Shown: positions 30,147 to 40,184 of the stretch, piece by piece
Layout of the letters: each line of letters begins with the position of its first letter
Numbering within the stretch: position 1 is the stretch's first letter
From: Collimonas sp. OK412
Lineage (GTDB): Bacteria; Pseudomonadota; Gammaproteobacteria; Burkholderiales; Burkholderiaceae_D
Direction of reading: 5' to 3'
NCBI RefSeq assembly: GCF_900112135.1
Contig: NZ_FOLC01000008.1
Location: 62,001 to 126,000, forward strand
DNA: 64,000 nt
Program-made: the position numbers and the translations under genes
Notes under the pieces: model-generated
What the model was told of the DNA's origin: nothing
The model's input: only the letters and a program-made list of their open reading frames with translations
Databases searched by the model: none

Positions 30147-30563
30147 ATGACAACATCACTTGGCGGCGTCAACCTGAAGGTAATGGTCATTGACGATAGC
30201 AGCACTATCCGGCGGTCCGCGGAAATTTTCCTGAGCCAGGCTGGTTATCAGGTCGTACTTGCCGAAGATGGCTTCGATGCCTTGGCGAAAGTGAACGATC
30301 ACAAGCCTGCGCTGATTTTCTGCGACATCCTGATGCCGCGCCTGGATGGTTACCAGACCTGCGCGCTGATCAAGAAGAGCGCTAAATTCCATGCTACGCC
30401 GGTGGTCATGCTGTCGTCGAAGGACGGCTTGTTTGACCGCGCACGCGGCGCCATGGTCGGTTCCGACGAATATCTCACCAAACCGTTTACCAAAGACAGT
30501 CTGCTGAAGGCGGTGCGCCAGCACACGCAGACAGCGGACGGTGCTATCCCGGTCATTGCATGA
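30147..30563 (+). CDS. pilG: Single-domain response regulator PilG-like
   Basis: A 138-residue CheY-like receiver. The acidic pair is in VMVIDDSSTIRRSAE, the phospho-acceptor Asp is in LIFCDILMPRLDGYQT (about D58), and the Thr/Lys pair is in VVMLSSKDG and TKPFTKDS. Length and position at the head of the pilG-pilH-pilI-pilJ-chpA run identify it as PilG, which in Pseudomonas links the Chp kinase to pilus extension. The 160-nt gap after rubredoxin is AT-rich and probably holds the operon promoter, but I cannot define one. Confidence 0.9.
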   Translation: MTTSLGGVNLKVMVIDDSSTIRRSAEIFLSQAGYQVVLAEDGFDALAKVNDHKPALIFCDILMPRLDGYQTCALIKKSAKFHATPVVMLSSKDGLFDRARGAMVGSDEYLTKPFTKDSLLKAVRQHTQTADGAIPVIA

Positions 30564-30616
30564 AGCAGGCTGACTGATTTACATAATTTGAAGTACGAAG
30601 CAAATAAAGGTTGAAC

Positions 30617-30982
30617 ATGGCCATACAGAAGATTCTCATCGTCGACGACTCGCCAACCGAGCGTTATTTCCTGACCGATATCCTGGCGAAGGCCGGCTAC
30701 TCGGTGTCGACTTCCGAAAACGGCGAAGGCATCCTCGACAAGATCAAGGCCGACAAGCCGCAGCTGATCCTGATGGATGTGGTGATGCCGGGCCAGAACG
30801 GCTTCCAGGTGACGCGCTCGATCACGCGCGACGACGACACCAAGGACATCCCCATCATCATCTGCAGCAGCAAGGGCCTGGAAACCGACCGTATCTGGGG
30901 CCTGCGCCAAGGTGCGCGCGACTACCTGGTGAAACCTATCGATCCGAAAGAACTGCTGGCGAAAATCGCTGCGCTTGGTTAA
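30617..30982 (+). CDS. pilH: Single-domain response regulator PilH-like
   Basis: A 121-residue receiver with KILIVDDSPTERYFLTDILA (acidic pocket), LILMDVVMPGQNGFQ (phospho-acceptor Asp about residue 52), IIICSSKGLETD and LVKPIDPKELL. The PTERY/GQNGF pattern is typical of PilH, the second CheY-like output of Pil-Chp systems, thought to favour retraction or act as a phosphate sink. A TTG at 30611 would add two residues; the ATG at 30617 is used. It is 53 nt after pilG. Confidence 0.9.
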   Translation: MAIQKILIVDDSPTERYFLTDILAKAGYSVSTSENGEGILDKIKADKPQLILMDVVMPGQNGFQVTRSITRDDDTKDIPIIICSSKGLETDRIWGLRQGARDYLVKPIDPKELLAKIAALG

Positions 30983-31060
30983 TCGGACGCCGGTTTCAAG
31001 GTTGCTGAATTTAAGCCGACGAATCTAGCCAAGTTTACGCGAAATGAGCGCCCAATCAAT

Positions 31061-31651
31061 ATGACCCAATCTAGCTCGCATCTGACGGCGGAAACATCGC
31101 CCTCGTCGCTACCCGTCAACAAGGTCGCCCTTGACGCCGACTCGCGCCGCAGCCGGCTGCGTGAATTCCAGTCGCACTTGCTGGAACGGATGCAGGCTGC
31201 GCGCAGCGGCACCGAAGCACAGGAAAGCCAGCTCGGCTTGCTGATCGGGCAGACCCGCTGGCTGCTGAATTTGCAAGAGGCGGGCGAGATCGTCGCGGTC
31301 GACCAGATCTCGCGGGTGCCGTTGACCCACGACTGGTACCTGGGACTGAGCAATGTGCGCGGCACGCTGATCAGCGTGATCGATTTTGCGCGTTTCCAGG
31401 GCCATGGGGTGACGCAAATTGACAAAGAATGCCGGATTGTCGCTTTTGCACCATCGTTTTCGTTCAACAGCGGCTTGCTGGTTTCTCGCGTCCTGGGCTT
31501 GCGCAACGTCGCCCAGATGACCCTGCAAGCCCCGGAGCCGCTGGACCAGGCAGGCGCCAAGCGCTATCTCGACAGTGACTCGCAGCTCTGGACCGAGCTG
31601 AGCATGGCCCAGATCTTGCACGACCCTCGTTTTTTACAAGTAGGTTTATGA
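31061..31651 (+). CDS. pilI: CheW-like adaptor PilI
   Basis: A 196-residue protein with a CheW domain (about residues 45-190) that joins the receptor PilJ to the kinase ChpA. Recognisable parts are [21 protein letters not shown], shortened here to [13 protein letters not shown], followed by [27 protein letters not shown], of which [12 protein letters not shown] is the CheW core. The N-terminal 45 residues are charged and helical. It lies between pilH and pilJ, as expected for this operon. Confidence 0.9.
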   Translation: MTQSSSHLTAETSPSSLPVNKVALDADSRRSRLREFQSHLLERMQAARSGTEAQESQLGLLIGQTRWLLNLQEAGEIVAVDQISRVPLTHDWYLGLSNVRGTLISVIDFARFQGHGVTQIDKECRIVAFAPSFSFNSGLLVSRVLGLRNVAQMTLQAPEPLDQAGAKRYLDSDSQLWTELSMAQILHDPRFLQVGL

Positions 31652-31718
31652 GTCCCAGGTGCCGTTGCAACTGCAGCGGTATCCGGTGGCAGCGAATTTG
31701 CAATTAGGAGATTCTGTA

Positions 31719-34103
31719 ATGGCATTCAAACTACCGTCTTTATCCAAGGCGGCCAAGGAAGAGCAGGGCGAAGCGGGCGATCGTTTCGTGCAGGAAGCAT
31801 TGATGCATGATCCGGAGCAGACCGTCATGGAAGAGCGTTTCATGCCTGAACCGCCGCCTGTGGCGCTGCTGGCGCCGTTGCCGAAGCCGGCCGCCGCGCC
31901 GCAAGCGGCCGCTGCCCCGGCGTTTGCCGCCGCTCCTCAGGAAGCTGCCAAGGAACCCGCCGCTGCACCGTCTTTCACCAGTGCCGCCGCCAGCCTCGCC
32001 AGTCCTGACTCCTCGCCATTGCCGCTGATCGGCAAACTGCCGCAGCAAAAGCAGATCCGCCTGCTGGTGACCGTGCTGGTCGGCGCGTTGCTGCTGACTA
32101 TCCTGTTCCTGTGGCTGAGCGCCAAGAGTTCAGCGATGAGCTCGACCCAGACCCAGATCGCCGGCGATGCGCTGATGCACTCGCAGCGTATCGGTAAGGC
32201 GACGCCGAATGCGATTCAGGGTAACCCTGAAGCGTTCAAGCAGCTGGCCGACAGCCGCAAGGAATTCAACCAAGACCTGGGCATCCTGCGCAAGGGCGGC
32301 GACTACAAGGGGCACGATATCGGCACCCCTAGCGCCACCATGGGTTCCAAGCTGGCCGAAGTCGACAAGGTCTGGTCGAATACCGACAAGGCTGCGGAGA
32401 CCATCCTCAAGCTGCAAAAGGAATTGACCAGCTTCGGTGTGACGCTGCAAAAACTGAACGGCATCTCGCCTAACCTGCTCGATTTGTCAGAACAGATCGC
32501 GACACTGAAAACCCAGACCGGCGCCACTCCGCGCGAAATCGCGGCTTCCTCGCAGCTGGTCATGCTGACCCAGCGTCTCGGCCGCAGCGCCAATGAATTC
32601 CTGACCTCCGAAGGCGTGAACCCGGAAACCGCGTTCTTGCTGGGCAAGGACACCAATACTTTCCGCGACATCGTCAGCGGCTTCCTGAACGGCAGCGATG
32701 TATTGCGCCTGCCGGCCAGCAAGAGCGAAGAAGAGCGCAGCAAGCTGACTGAACTGGAAAAGAGCTTTGCCGAGTACCAGGAATCGGTGGCATCGATCCT
32801 GGGCAACATGCAGAACTTCGTTTCGGCGAAACAATCGGAACAGCTGATCTTTACCGAGAACGAAAGCCTCAAGCAACGCCTGGGCGCATTGCAAGATACC
32901 TATCGCGACGCGCAGGACTCGCAAAGCATCTGGTTCTGGCTGATGCTGCTGGCTGCCTTGGTTACCCTGCTGGCAGCGGCCGGGATTGCCTGGGTCCAGG
33001 TGCAGGACGGACGTCACCGTACCCATGAAGCCGATGTGCGCCGGATGGAAGCGGAAGAACAGCGTCTGCAAGCGATCAAGCAGGAAGAAGATGCCAGTAA
33101 CGCCAACGACCAGAACCAGGCCGCGATTTTGCGCCTGATGAATGAATTGCAGGAAGTGGCGGACGGTGACTTGACGGTGCAGGCGACGGTGTCGGAAGAC
33201 ATTACCGGCGCGATCGCCGACTCGGTGAACTATACGGTGGAAGAGTTGCGCGGGCTGGTAGGACGGGTTACCGCCACCGCCCAGCAGGTGACGATCGCGT
33301 CGGACCAGGCGCAAAGCATTTCGATCGAACTGCTGGCGGCGTCGCAGCGGCAGTCGCGCGATATTCAGGAAACCACGCAAGCGGTCCTGGACATGGCGAC
33401 CCAGATTACCGACGTTTCCAAATCGGCCAGCGAGTCGGCTGAAGTGGCGCGGCAATCGGTTAGTGCGGCTGAAGAAGGCTCCAAGGCGGTGGAAAACGCG
33501 ATCTCAGGCATGAATGAAATTCGCGAGCACATCCAGGAAACTTCCAAGCGCATCAAGCGGCTGGGTGAATCGTCACAGGAAATTGGTGAAATCACCGAAC
33601 TGATTTCCGACATTACCGAACAGACCAACGTGCTGGCGCTGAATGCGGCGATCCAGGCGGCTTCGGCAGGCGAAGCGGGCCGCGGCTTCTCGGTGGTGGC
33701 GGAAGAAGTTCAGCGCCTGGCGGAACGTTCCGGCGCGGCGACCAAGCAGATCGGTGCGCTAGTGCGCACCATTCAGACCGACACCCACGATGCGGTGGTG
33801 GCGATGGAGCGTTCGACGCAAGGGGTGGTCGAAGGAGCCAAGCTGTCAGATGCGGCCGGTGCGGCCTTGTCGGATATCCGGCGCGTTTCGAACCGCCTGG
33901 CGGAACTGATTCAAAGCATTTCTTCCACAACCGAGCAGCAGGCCAACTCGGCAAACGGCGTGGCTACCAACATTCAAAACATTCTTTCGGTGACTGAAAA
34001 AACACGGGAAGGTACACGACAGACGGCCTTGTCGATTCGTGAACTGTCCAAGCTGGCAGAAGATTTGAAGAGCTCGGTATCGCGTTTCCGCGTGACCAAT
34101 TAA
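31719..34103 (+). CDS. pilJ: Twitching-motility methyl-accepting chemoreceptor PilJ
   Basis: PilJ senses surface or pilus signals and controls ChpA. The 794-residue protein has an Ala/Pro-rich cytoplasmic N-terminus (about 115 residues) and a first membrane helix near residues 120-140 ([19 protein letters not shown]). Two periplasmic PilJ-type modules follow (HSQRIGKA and [12 protein letters not shown] repeats), then a second helix near 405-427, a HAMP-like region and a C-terminal signalling domain with the hairpin tip [21 protein letters not shown]. The ATG at 31719 after TAGGAG is chosen over an in-frame upstream codon. The N-terminal extension is longer than in Pseudomonas PilJ. Confidence 0.93.
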   Translation: MAFKLPSLSKAAKEEQGEAGDRFVQEALMHDPEQTVMEERFMPEPPPVALLAPLPKPAAAPQAAAAPAFAAAPQEAAKEPAAAPSFTSAAASLASPDSSPLPLIGKLPQQKQIRLLVTVLVGALLLTILFLWLSAKSSAMSSTQTQIAGDALMHSQRIGKATPNAIQGNPEAFKQLADSRKEFNQDLGILRKGGDYKGHDIGTPSATMGSKLAEVDKVWSNTDKAAETILKLQKELTSFGVTLQKLNGISPNLLDLSEQIATLKTQTGATPREIAASSQLVMLTQRLGRSANEFLTSEGVNPETAFLLGKDTNTFRDIVSGFLNGSDVLRLPASKSEEERSKLTELEKSFAEYQESVASILGNMQNFVSAKQSEQLIFTENESLKQRLGALQDTYRDAQDSQSIWFWLMLLAALVTLLAAAGIAWVQVQDGRHRTHEADVRRMEAEEQRLQAIKQEEDASNANDQNQAAILRLMNELQEVADGDLTVQATVSEDITGAIADSVNYTVEELRGLVGRVTATAQQVTIASDQAQSISIELLAASQRQSRDIQETTQAVLDMATQITDVSKSASESAEVARQSVSAAEEGSKAVENAISGMNEIREHIQETSKRIKRLGESSQEIGEITELISDITEQTNVLALNAAIQAASAGEAGRGFSVVAEEVQRLAERSGAATKQIGALVRTIQTDTHDAVVAMERSTQGVVEGAKLSDAAGAALSDIRRVSNRLAELIQSISSTTEQQANSANGVATNIQNILSVTEKTREGTRQTALSIRELSKLAEDLKSSVSRFRVTN

Positions 34104-34168
34104 TGTGTGGCACCGTGTTTGCTGCCCCGTTTGTTGTCATTGAACCGGGACCAGCAGGCACGGCATCC

Positions 34169-34206
34169 TTGCCCGGGGCTTGCGCTGTTGTCGCATGCCC
34201 GGGCAA
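34169..34206 (+). other. Perfect 9-bp inverted repeat between pilJ and chpA
   Basis: TTGCCCGGG (34169-34177) and CCCGGGCAA (34198-34206) are exact complements separated by 20 nt in the 157-nt gap before chpA. It could form an RNA hairpin that tunes chpA expression or shields the mRNA. No U-tract follows. The role is inferred from position only. Confidence 0.4.
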
Positions 34207-34260
34207 TGGATATGCATCGTGGTCGATTCCCTGGCCACTCCCTGAATCCATGAGGCAGTC

Positions 34261-37200
34261 ATGACCACCGATTTTTCCAGCACCGCTGACTCTGCGCGGA
34301 CGCACCTTGATACCGGACCGTTGTCATGGGTGATGAGCGAAATTCGCGAGGCGCTGAACCAGTCCGGCGCCGCCCTGGCCCAAGCCGGCGACGTTGCCAG
34401 CGACGATTACCTGACAGCCGTCCGCCACGCCAAGACCTACCTGCACCAGGCGCACGGCGCTTTGCAGATGGTCGATATCGACGGCGTCACCATCATCACC
34501 GAAACGGTTGAAGACATACTTGAACGCGCCGAATCCGGCCATGCCGAACTGAGCGCGCAGCATGCGCAGGTTATCGGCAATGCCTACCAGGCGCTGATCG
34601 AATACCTGGACGAAGTGCTGGCCGGCGGCAGCCACCAGCCGGTCCGCCTGTTTCCGTATTACCAGGCGCTGCTGGAGATCCGCGGCGCTGAACGCATCCA
34701 TCCGGCCGACCTGTTTTTCCCCGACCTGACGATTCGCCCCCATTTCCCTGCGGCAGAGCAGGCCGCGGCGGTCCAGGCGGAGGTTTACCTGCCGTTGCGC
34801 AAGCGCTTCGAGCGCGCGCTGCTGCCGTTCCTGAAAAGCGCCGACAAGGCGATTGAACTGGAAAACGCCACCGCGATGCAAACGGTGGTGACCGAAGTCG
34901 AACAGATGCAGCGCAACCAGCAATCGCGCGCGTTCTGGTGGGTGATGCATGGCTTCGCCGAAGCGGTCGCCACTGACCAGGTGTCGAACGAGCTCTACGT
35001 CAAGCAGCTGTTTGCCCGCATCAACCTGCAGCTGCGCCGCCTGAGCCAGGGTTCGTCGAGCATTTCGGAGCGGCTGTTGCGCGACGCCTTGTTCTTTATC
35101 GCCGGCATCGAGCAGACTTCCAAGCTGGCGACCCAGATCCGTGTCGCCTATCGCCTCAACGGCCTGGTGCCGGCCGACTACAGCACGCGCCACTACGGCC
35201 AGATCAGCCTGGATGCCTTGAGCACTGCCAAGGACCGCCTGGCGCAGGCCAAGAACATGTGGGACCGCCTGGCCAGCGGCGACGCCAGCCCGGCGTCTGC
35301 CTTCGAACAGGAAATGCATGGCTTGAGCGAAGCCGGCAGCCGGCTGAACGCGCCGTCGCTGTCGAAGCTGCTGCGCGAACTCAACGGCATTGCCCGCCAT
35401 GCTGCACATTCGCGGCCGGGCGATGCGATCTGCATGGAGATCGCCACCAGCCTGCTGTTTATCGAAAACACGCTGAACCACATCAGCCGCCTGCCGGAGA
35501 ATTTTTCCGAGCGCGCGGATGCGATGACGGCGCGCCTGCTGTCGGTCGTATCCGGCGAGACGCTGGGCAAGCCGGCGCAATGGATCGACGATATCTATCG
35601 CGAGGCGCAGCAGCGCCAGACGGTCAAGATGCTGGCTTCTGAAATGCTGTCCAGCCTGCGCCAGGTCGAAAAGATGCTGGACGAATTCTTCAACGATCCG
35701 GAGCGGCGCGAAGTGCTGGCCCAGATCGAACAGGTATTGCACCAGATCCAGGGCGCGCTGGCGATCCAGGAACAGAGCGACGCCATGCGCGTGGTCGAAC
35801 ATACGCGCAGCACCCTGCAGCGCTTTGCCGCCGAGGGCAGCGCGCCGGTGCCGCAAGTGCCGGAGCAGAAAGAATTCGAGCGGATTGCGCAAAACATCGG
35901 CGCGCTCAGCTTCTTTATCGAAACGCTGCAGCATCAGTCGGATACCCAGAACAACCATTTCACTTTTGACGAAGAAGCGGGCGTGTTCCGCATCAACCTG
36001 CTGGAACGGCGCGCCGTGGTCGCGGCTCCGCAGCCTGATCCGGTAGTGCCGTCGTCTGAATCCGACAATCAAACCCAGGCCGCCGCAGGCGACAGTTTGC
36101 CATCCTTGCCTGAGCTGGCGACGGTGGAAGACGAGTTGCTGCAGCACCAGCAGGAATCGGCGGAACTGGCGCTGTCCCTGACCGCGCAGCCGCATGATCC
36201 GGAATTGCAGGAACGGCTGAAAGAGTCGCTGGTGCAGATGCGGGTCGATGCCGCCTTGAGCGACAATCCCGAAGCTACCGACCGCGCCCAGGCAGCCATC
36301 GATATCCTCGATCATCCGGATTTTTCCGCATCCCAGCAGTCGCTGGCGGAAATCGTCACCACCATCGTGCCGCTGCACACGGCGGAAGCCGCAGCGCCGG
36401 TAGCGCCGGCAGCAGTAAGCGACGAGGAGGCTGACGCCGAACTGCGTGAGATTTTTTTGTCCGAAGCGGACGAGGTCCTGACGAACGCCAGGCAGACCCT
36501 GCCGCAACTGCAGCTGCACGACGCCCCGCATAAGCAAGAACCCCTGACAGTACTGCGCCGCGCATTCCATACCCTCAAGGGCAGCGGCCGCATGATCGGC
36601 TTGAACGCTTTCGGCGAAGCAGCCTGGAGCATTGAACAGGTATTGAACCTGTGGCTGTCTGAATCGCGTGCGGTGAGCGCCGACCTGAACGCCTTGCTGG
36701 ACCATGCCGTGACCCAGCTGGACGGCTGGGTAAAGGAAATCCAGCAGCATGGGCATTCGCAACAGACGCCTGACGCACTGGCCGAGATCGCCGCGCGGGT
36801 GCGTGACGGCGGACCATTTGCCGATCCTGCAGCCGTTGCGGTGGCTGAGCCGGAGGAGCTGCTGGAATTCAGCGATCTGCTTGAGTTGCCGGCGCAGGCC
36901 GAAGAAATCCAGCTGAGCGACGACGCCCTGGCCTTGTTTACCGCTGCTTCGCAGCCTGCGGCTGTGGAAGAAACCCGGTTGCCGGAAATCCAGTTTGAGG
37001 CGCAGGCGGAAGCCGTTGCGGAATCCGCGGCCATCGAAGCAGCGCCGGTGGCAGCGACCGCCAGCGCAGAAGTGATCGCCTTTCCTGGCATGCAGGAAAT
37101 CCGCCATGACGACAGCACCAAGCAGATCGGCGACCTGACCATCAGCCTGCCGCTCTACAATATCTACCTGGCCGAGACGGACCAGCTGGTCCGTCACCTG

Positions 37201-40128
37201 TCGCACGATTTCGCCGAATGGCGGCATGAGCCGGAACGGCCGGTCATGACGCAGTCGGTCCATGCCGCCCACTCGCTGGCAGGCAGTTCCGCCACGGTTG
37301 GTTTCAAGCCTTTGCAGGAAGTGGCGCATGCGCTGGAGATGGCATTGCAGCGGATGGCGCTGCAGCCGAGCAGCCTGCACGGAACCGACTACGACACGCT
37401 CCAGTTTGGCGTCGAGCGGATCAAATGGATGCTGCAGCAGTTCTCGCAAGGCGACATGCCGTATTACGAGCCGGCCTTGGTCAGCAGCCTGGATAGTTTG
37501 TGGCAGGGCCAGGAATCGCGCGGCGTGGAAACGTTGCCGGAAACCGTCGACGAGACGATAGCCGCTGTCGACGTCGCGCCGCCGCAAGCGGTTGCCGAGA
37601 TTACGGAGCCGGTGGTCGAGAGCCATCTCCATGTGGTCCCTGCGATCATTGAAGAAACAAGCGCAAGCGTTCCGGCTGAGGCAAGCGATATGCAGCCTCT
37701 GGCTGAGGCCCCGGCCGCAGCCGTGCAGCAGTTGTTTGAGCCGGCGAAGGAAGAGATCGATCCGTCGCTGGTGGTGCGGGATGAACTGGATCCTGACTTG
37801 CTGCCGATATTCCTGGAAGAGGGCAGCGACATGCTGCCGCAAATCGGCAGCGCCCTGCGCAGCTGGCAGCAAAACCCTGCCGACGTCAAGCCGTCGCAAG
37901 CGATCCTGCGCCATTTGCATACCATCAAGGGCAGCGCCCGCATGGCCGGCGCGATGGTGCTGGGCCAGCACATGCACGAGATGGAAAGCCATATCGAAGT
38001 GATCCTGCAAACGGGCAGCTCTTCGCGGCACACCATCGACGAATTGCTGGCGCATTATGACCGCGGCGTGCAGATGTTCGAGAACCTGCGTAATCCACAG
38101 GCGCAGCAGCCGGTCGTAGCCGCCGCGCCTGCGCCGGAAGCGCACGACCCTGTCAACCTGCCGAGCGTGATGCCGTCGCTGGCCGCTGGCGTGGCGCCGG
38201 TGCCCGCGGTTACCAGCGCCACCGGCCTGGTGTCGCAGGTGCGCGTCAACGCCGAAGTGCTGGACCGGCTGGTTAACCAGGCCGGTGAAGTATCGATCAC
38301 ACGTTCGCGGCTGGAATCAGGCATCGGCACCTTGCAGATTTCCTTGTCGGAACTGACCGAAAACGTCGACCGCCTGCGCGGCCAGTTGCGGGAAATCGAA
38401 ATCCAGGCGGAAGCGCAGATCAGCTCGCGCATGACGCTGGCCGGCGAACGCGAATTCGACCCGCTTGAATTCGACCGCTTTACCCGGTTGCAGGAACTGA
38501 CCCGGATGATGGCCGAAAGCGTCAATGACGTCGCCTCGCTGCAAAAGAACCTGACCAATACGGTAGACGGCGCCAACGCCGACTTGCTGACCCAGCGCCG
38601 CCTGACGCGTGACCTGCAGCAGGACCTGATGCATGTGCGCATGGTGCAGTTTGCCAGCATCGCCGAGCGTTTGTACCGGCTCACGCGCCAGGTCGCCAAG
38701 GAACTGGACAAGCGGGTCAACCTCGATATCCGCGGCAGCAACGTGGAAATCGACCGCAGCGTGCTGGAAAAAATGATCGCCCCGTTCGAGCATTTGCTGC
38801 GTAACGCGATCGTGCACGGCATCGAATCGCGTGAAGCGCGGCGCGCTGCCGGCAAGAACGAAACCGGCGAATTGAAGATTGAAATCCGCCAGGACGGCAA
38901 TGAAATCCTGATCCAGCTGTCGGATGACGGCCAGGGCTTGAACCTGCAGCGCATCCGCGACAAGGCGCGCACGATCGGCTTGCTGGAAAGCGACGAGCAG
39001 ATATCCGACCTGGAAACCACCGACCTGATTTTCCGTCCCGGCTTTTCCACCGCTGCAGACGTCACCGAACTGGCCGGCCGCGGCGTCGGCATGGACGTGG
39101 TGCGCTCGGAAGCAGCATCGCTGGGCGGCCGTGTCTCGGTCAGCAGCGATCCTGGCCAGGGCACGCATTTCACGATCCACCTGCCGTTGACGCTGGCCGT
39201 CACCCAGGTGGTGCTGTTGACCACGGGCGGCAGCACGTATGCGGTGCCGTCGGCGCTGGTCGAGCAGGTGCAGCAATTGAAGGCGAAGGCGCTGGCCGCG
39301 GCCTACAACGATGGTTCGCTGATCTGGCAAGGCCATAAAGTGCCGCTGCAATATCTGTCGACCTTGCTGGGCGATACCGACATGGTGCCGGTGGCGCAGC
39401 AATATTCGCCTATCATCATCCTGCGCAGCGGCAACGACCGGGTAGCGATACACGTCGATGAAATCGTCGGCAACCGAGAAGTCGTGGTCAAGAACATCGG
39501 CCCGCAGCTGTCGCGGATGATCGGGATTGCCGGTGCAACCGTGCTGGGTTCTGGCGATATCGTGCTGATCTTGAATCCGGTGCCGCTGGCAATGCGGCAG
39601 TTATTCAATACGTCCCACGAATTGCGGGCGCCGAAGCAATCGCACCTGGCTACCCACGAGACGCTGGGCGCGGTAGCGGAGATGAGCGTCGGCGCCGAAT
39701 CCGGCACACCGCACGCGGCCCAGGCAGTACAGGGCTTGCGCAGCCAGAGCGTGGTGATGGTGGTCGACGATTCGCTGACCGTGCGCCGGGTTACCCAGCG
39801 CCTGCTGTCGCGCGAAGGTTACCAGGTGGTGTTGGCGAAAGACGGCGTCGATGCGCTGGAGCAGCTGCAGGCGATTACGCCGGACGTGATGCTGGTGGAT
39901 ATTGAAATGCCGCGCATGGATGGTTTCGACCTGAGCCGCAACATCCGCAATGACGACCGCACACGCCATATTCCCATCATCATGATCACCTCGCGTACGG
40001 CGGCCAAGCACCGCAGCTATGCAATGGAGCTGGGCGTCAACGAGTACCTGGGCAAGCCGTACCAGGAAGATGAGCTGATCAGCACCATCAAGTCGTTCAT
40101 CAACAAAGAAGTCAACACTCTGCAGTAA
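34261..40128 (+). CDS. chpA: Hybrid chemosensory histidine kinase ChpA (PilL-like)
   Basis: A 1,955-residue CheA-like kinase for type IV pilus control. The N-terminal half holds an HPt-like region without a clear phospho-His. Phosphotransfer motifs follow: HTLKGSGRMIG (His about 770), HSLAGSSATVGF (about 1004, with Ala where Lys is usual) and HTIKGSARMAGA (about 1220). Next come the dimerisation and ATPase domain (NAIVHGIESREARR; GRGVGMDVVRSE), a CheW domain, and a C-terminal receiver (VVDDSLTVRR; acceptor Asp about 1880 in VDIEMPRMDG). Pro/Glu/Ala-rich linkers separate modules. It is shorter than Pseudomonas ChpA, with fewer phosphotransfer modules. A strong hairpin follows. Confidence 0.94.
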   Translation: MTTDFSSTADSARTHLDTGPLSWVMSEIREALNQSGAALAQAGDVASDDYLTAVRHAKTYLHQAHGALQMVDIDGVTIITETVEDILERAESGHAELSAQHAQVIGNAYQALIEYLDEVLAGGSHQPVRLFPYYQALLEIRGAERIHPADLFFPDLTIRPHFPAAEQAAAVQAEVYLPLRKRFERALLPFLKSADKAIELENATAMQTVVTEVEQMQRNQQSRAFWWVMHGFAEAVATDQVSNELYVKQLFARINLQLRRLSQGSSSISERLLRDALFFIAGIEQTSKLATQIRVAYRLNGLVPADYSTRHYGQISLDALSTAKDRLAQAKNMWDRLASGDASPASAFEQEMHGLSEAGSRLNAPSLSKLLRELNGIARHAAHSRPGDAICMEIATSLLFIENTLNHISRLPENFSERADAMTARLLSVVSGETLGKPAQWIDDIYREAQQRQTVKMLASEMLSSLRQVEKMLDEFFNDPERREVLAQIEQVLHQIQGALAIQEQSDAMRVVEHTRSTLQRFAAEGSAPVPQVPEQKEFERIAQNIGALSFFIETLQHQSDTQNNHFTFDEEAGVFRINLLERRAVVAAPQPDPVVPSSESDNQTQAAAGDSLPSLPELATVEDELLQHQQESAELALSLTAQPHDPELQERLKESLVQMRVDAALSDNPEATDRAQAAIDILDHPDFSASQQSLAEIVTTIVPLHTAEAAAPVAPAAVSDEEADAELREIFLSEADEVLTNARQTLPQLQLHDAPHKQEPLTVLRRAFHTLKGSGRMIGLNAFGEAAWSIEQVLNLWLSESRAVSADLNALLDHAVTQLDGWVKEIQQHGHSQQTPDALAEIAARVRDGGPFADPAAVAVAEPEELLEFSDLLELPAQAEEIQLSDDALALFTAASQPAAVEETRLPEIQFEAQAEAVAESAAIEAAPVAATASAEVIAFPGMQEIRHDDSTKQIGDLTISLPLYNIYLAETDQLVRHLSHDFAEWRHEPERPVMTQSVHAAHSLAGSSATVGFKPLQEVAHALEMALQRMALQPSSLHGTDYDTLQFGVERIKWMLQQFSQGDMPYYEPALVSSLDSLWQGQESRGVETLPETVDETIAAVDVAPPQAVAEITEPVVESHLHVVPAIIEETSASVPAEASDMQPLAEAPAAAVQQLFEPAKEEIDPSLVVRDELDPDLLPIFLEEGSDMLPQIGSALRSWQQNPADVKPSQAILRHLHTIKGSARMAGAMVLGQHMHEMESHIEVILQTGSSSRHTIDELLAHYDRGVQMFENLRNPQAQQPVVAAAPAPEAHDPVNLPSVMPSLAAGVAPVPAVTSATGLVSQVRVNAEVLDRLVNQAGEVSITRSRLESGIGTLQISLSELTENVDRLRGQLREIEIQAEAQISSRMTLAGEREFDPLEFDRFTRLQELTRMMAESVNDVASLQKNLTNTVDGANADLLTQRRLTRDLQQDLMHVRMVQFASIAERLYRLTRQVAKELDKRVNLDIRGSNVEIDRSVLEKMIAPFEHLLRNAIVHGIESREARRAAGKNETGELKIEIRQDGNEILIQLSDDGQGLNLQRIRDKARTIGLLESDEQISDLETTDLIFRPGFSTAADVTELAGRGVGMDVVRSEAASLGGRVSVSSDPGQGTHFTIHLPLTLAVTQVVLLTTGGSTYAVPSALVEQVQQLKAKALAAAYNDGSLIWQGHKVPLQYLSTLLGDTDMVPVAQQYSPIIILRSGNDRVAIHVDEIVGNREVVVKNIGPQLSRMIGIAGATVLGSGDIVLILNPVPLAMRQLFNTSHELRAPKQSHLATHETLGAVAEMSVGAESGTPHAAQAVQGLRSQSVVMVVDDSLTVRRVTQRLLSREGYQVVLAKDGVDALEQLQAITPDVMLVDIEMPRMDGFDLSRNIRNDDRTRHIPIIMITSRTAAKHRSYAMELGVNEYLGKPYQEDELISTIKSFINKEVNTLQ

Positions 40129-40133
40129 CCTTT

Positions 40134-40184
40134 CATGCGCGCGTGCGGAAGATGCATTTTCCGCACACGCGCATGGATTTCTCT
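40134..40184 (+). terminator. Strong hairpin terminator after chpA
   Basis: The arms 40134-40150 and 40159-40175 form a 17-bp stem with one mismatch around an 8-nt loop. GATTTCTCTT follows on the plus strand. It fills the convergent chpA/phr gap, so it probably ends the pilGHIJ-chpA transcript. On the minus strand A-rich sequence follows, so it suits phr less well. Confidence 0.75.

Noticed and set aside
34324-38145. A 1,273-codon minus-strand open frame opposite chpA
   Set aside because: Composition is that of an antisense shadow, it has no recognisable domain, and chpA on the other strand has clear motifs throughout.
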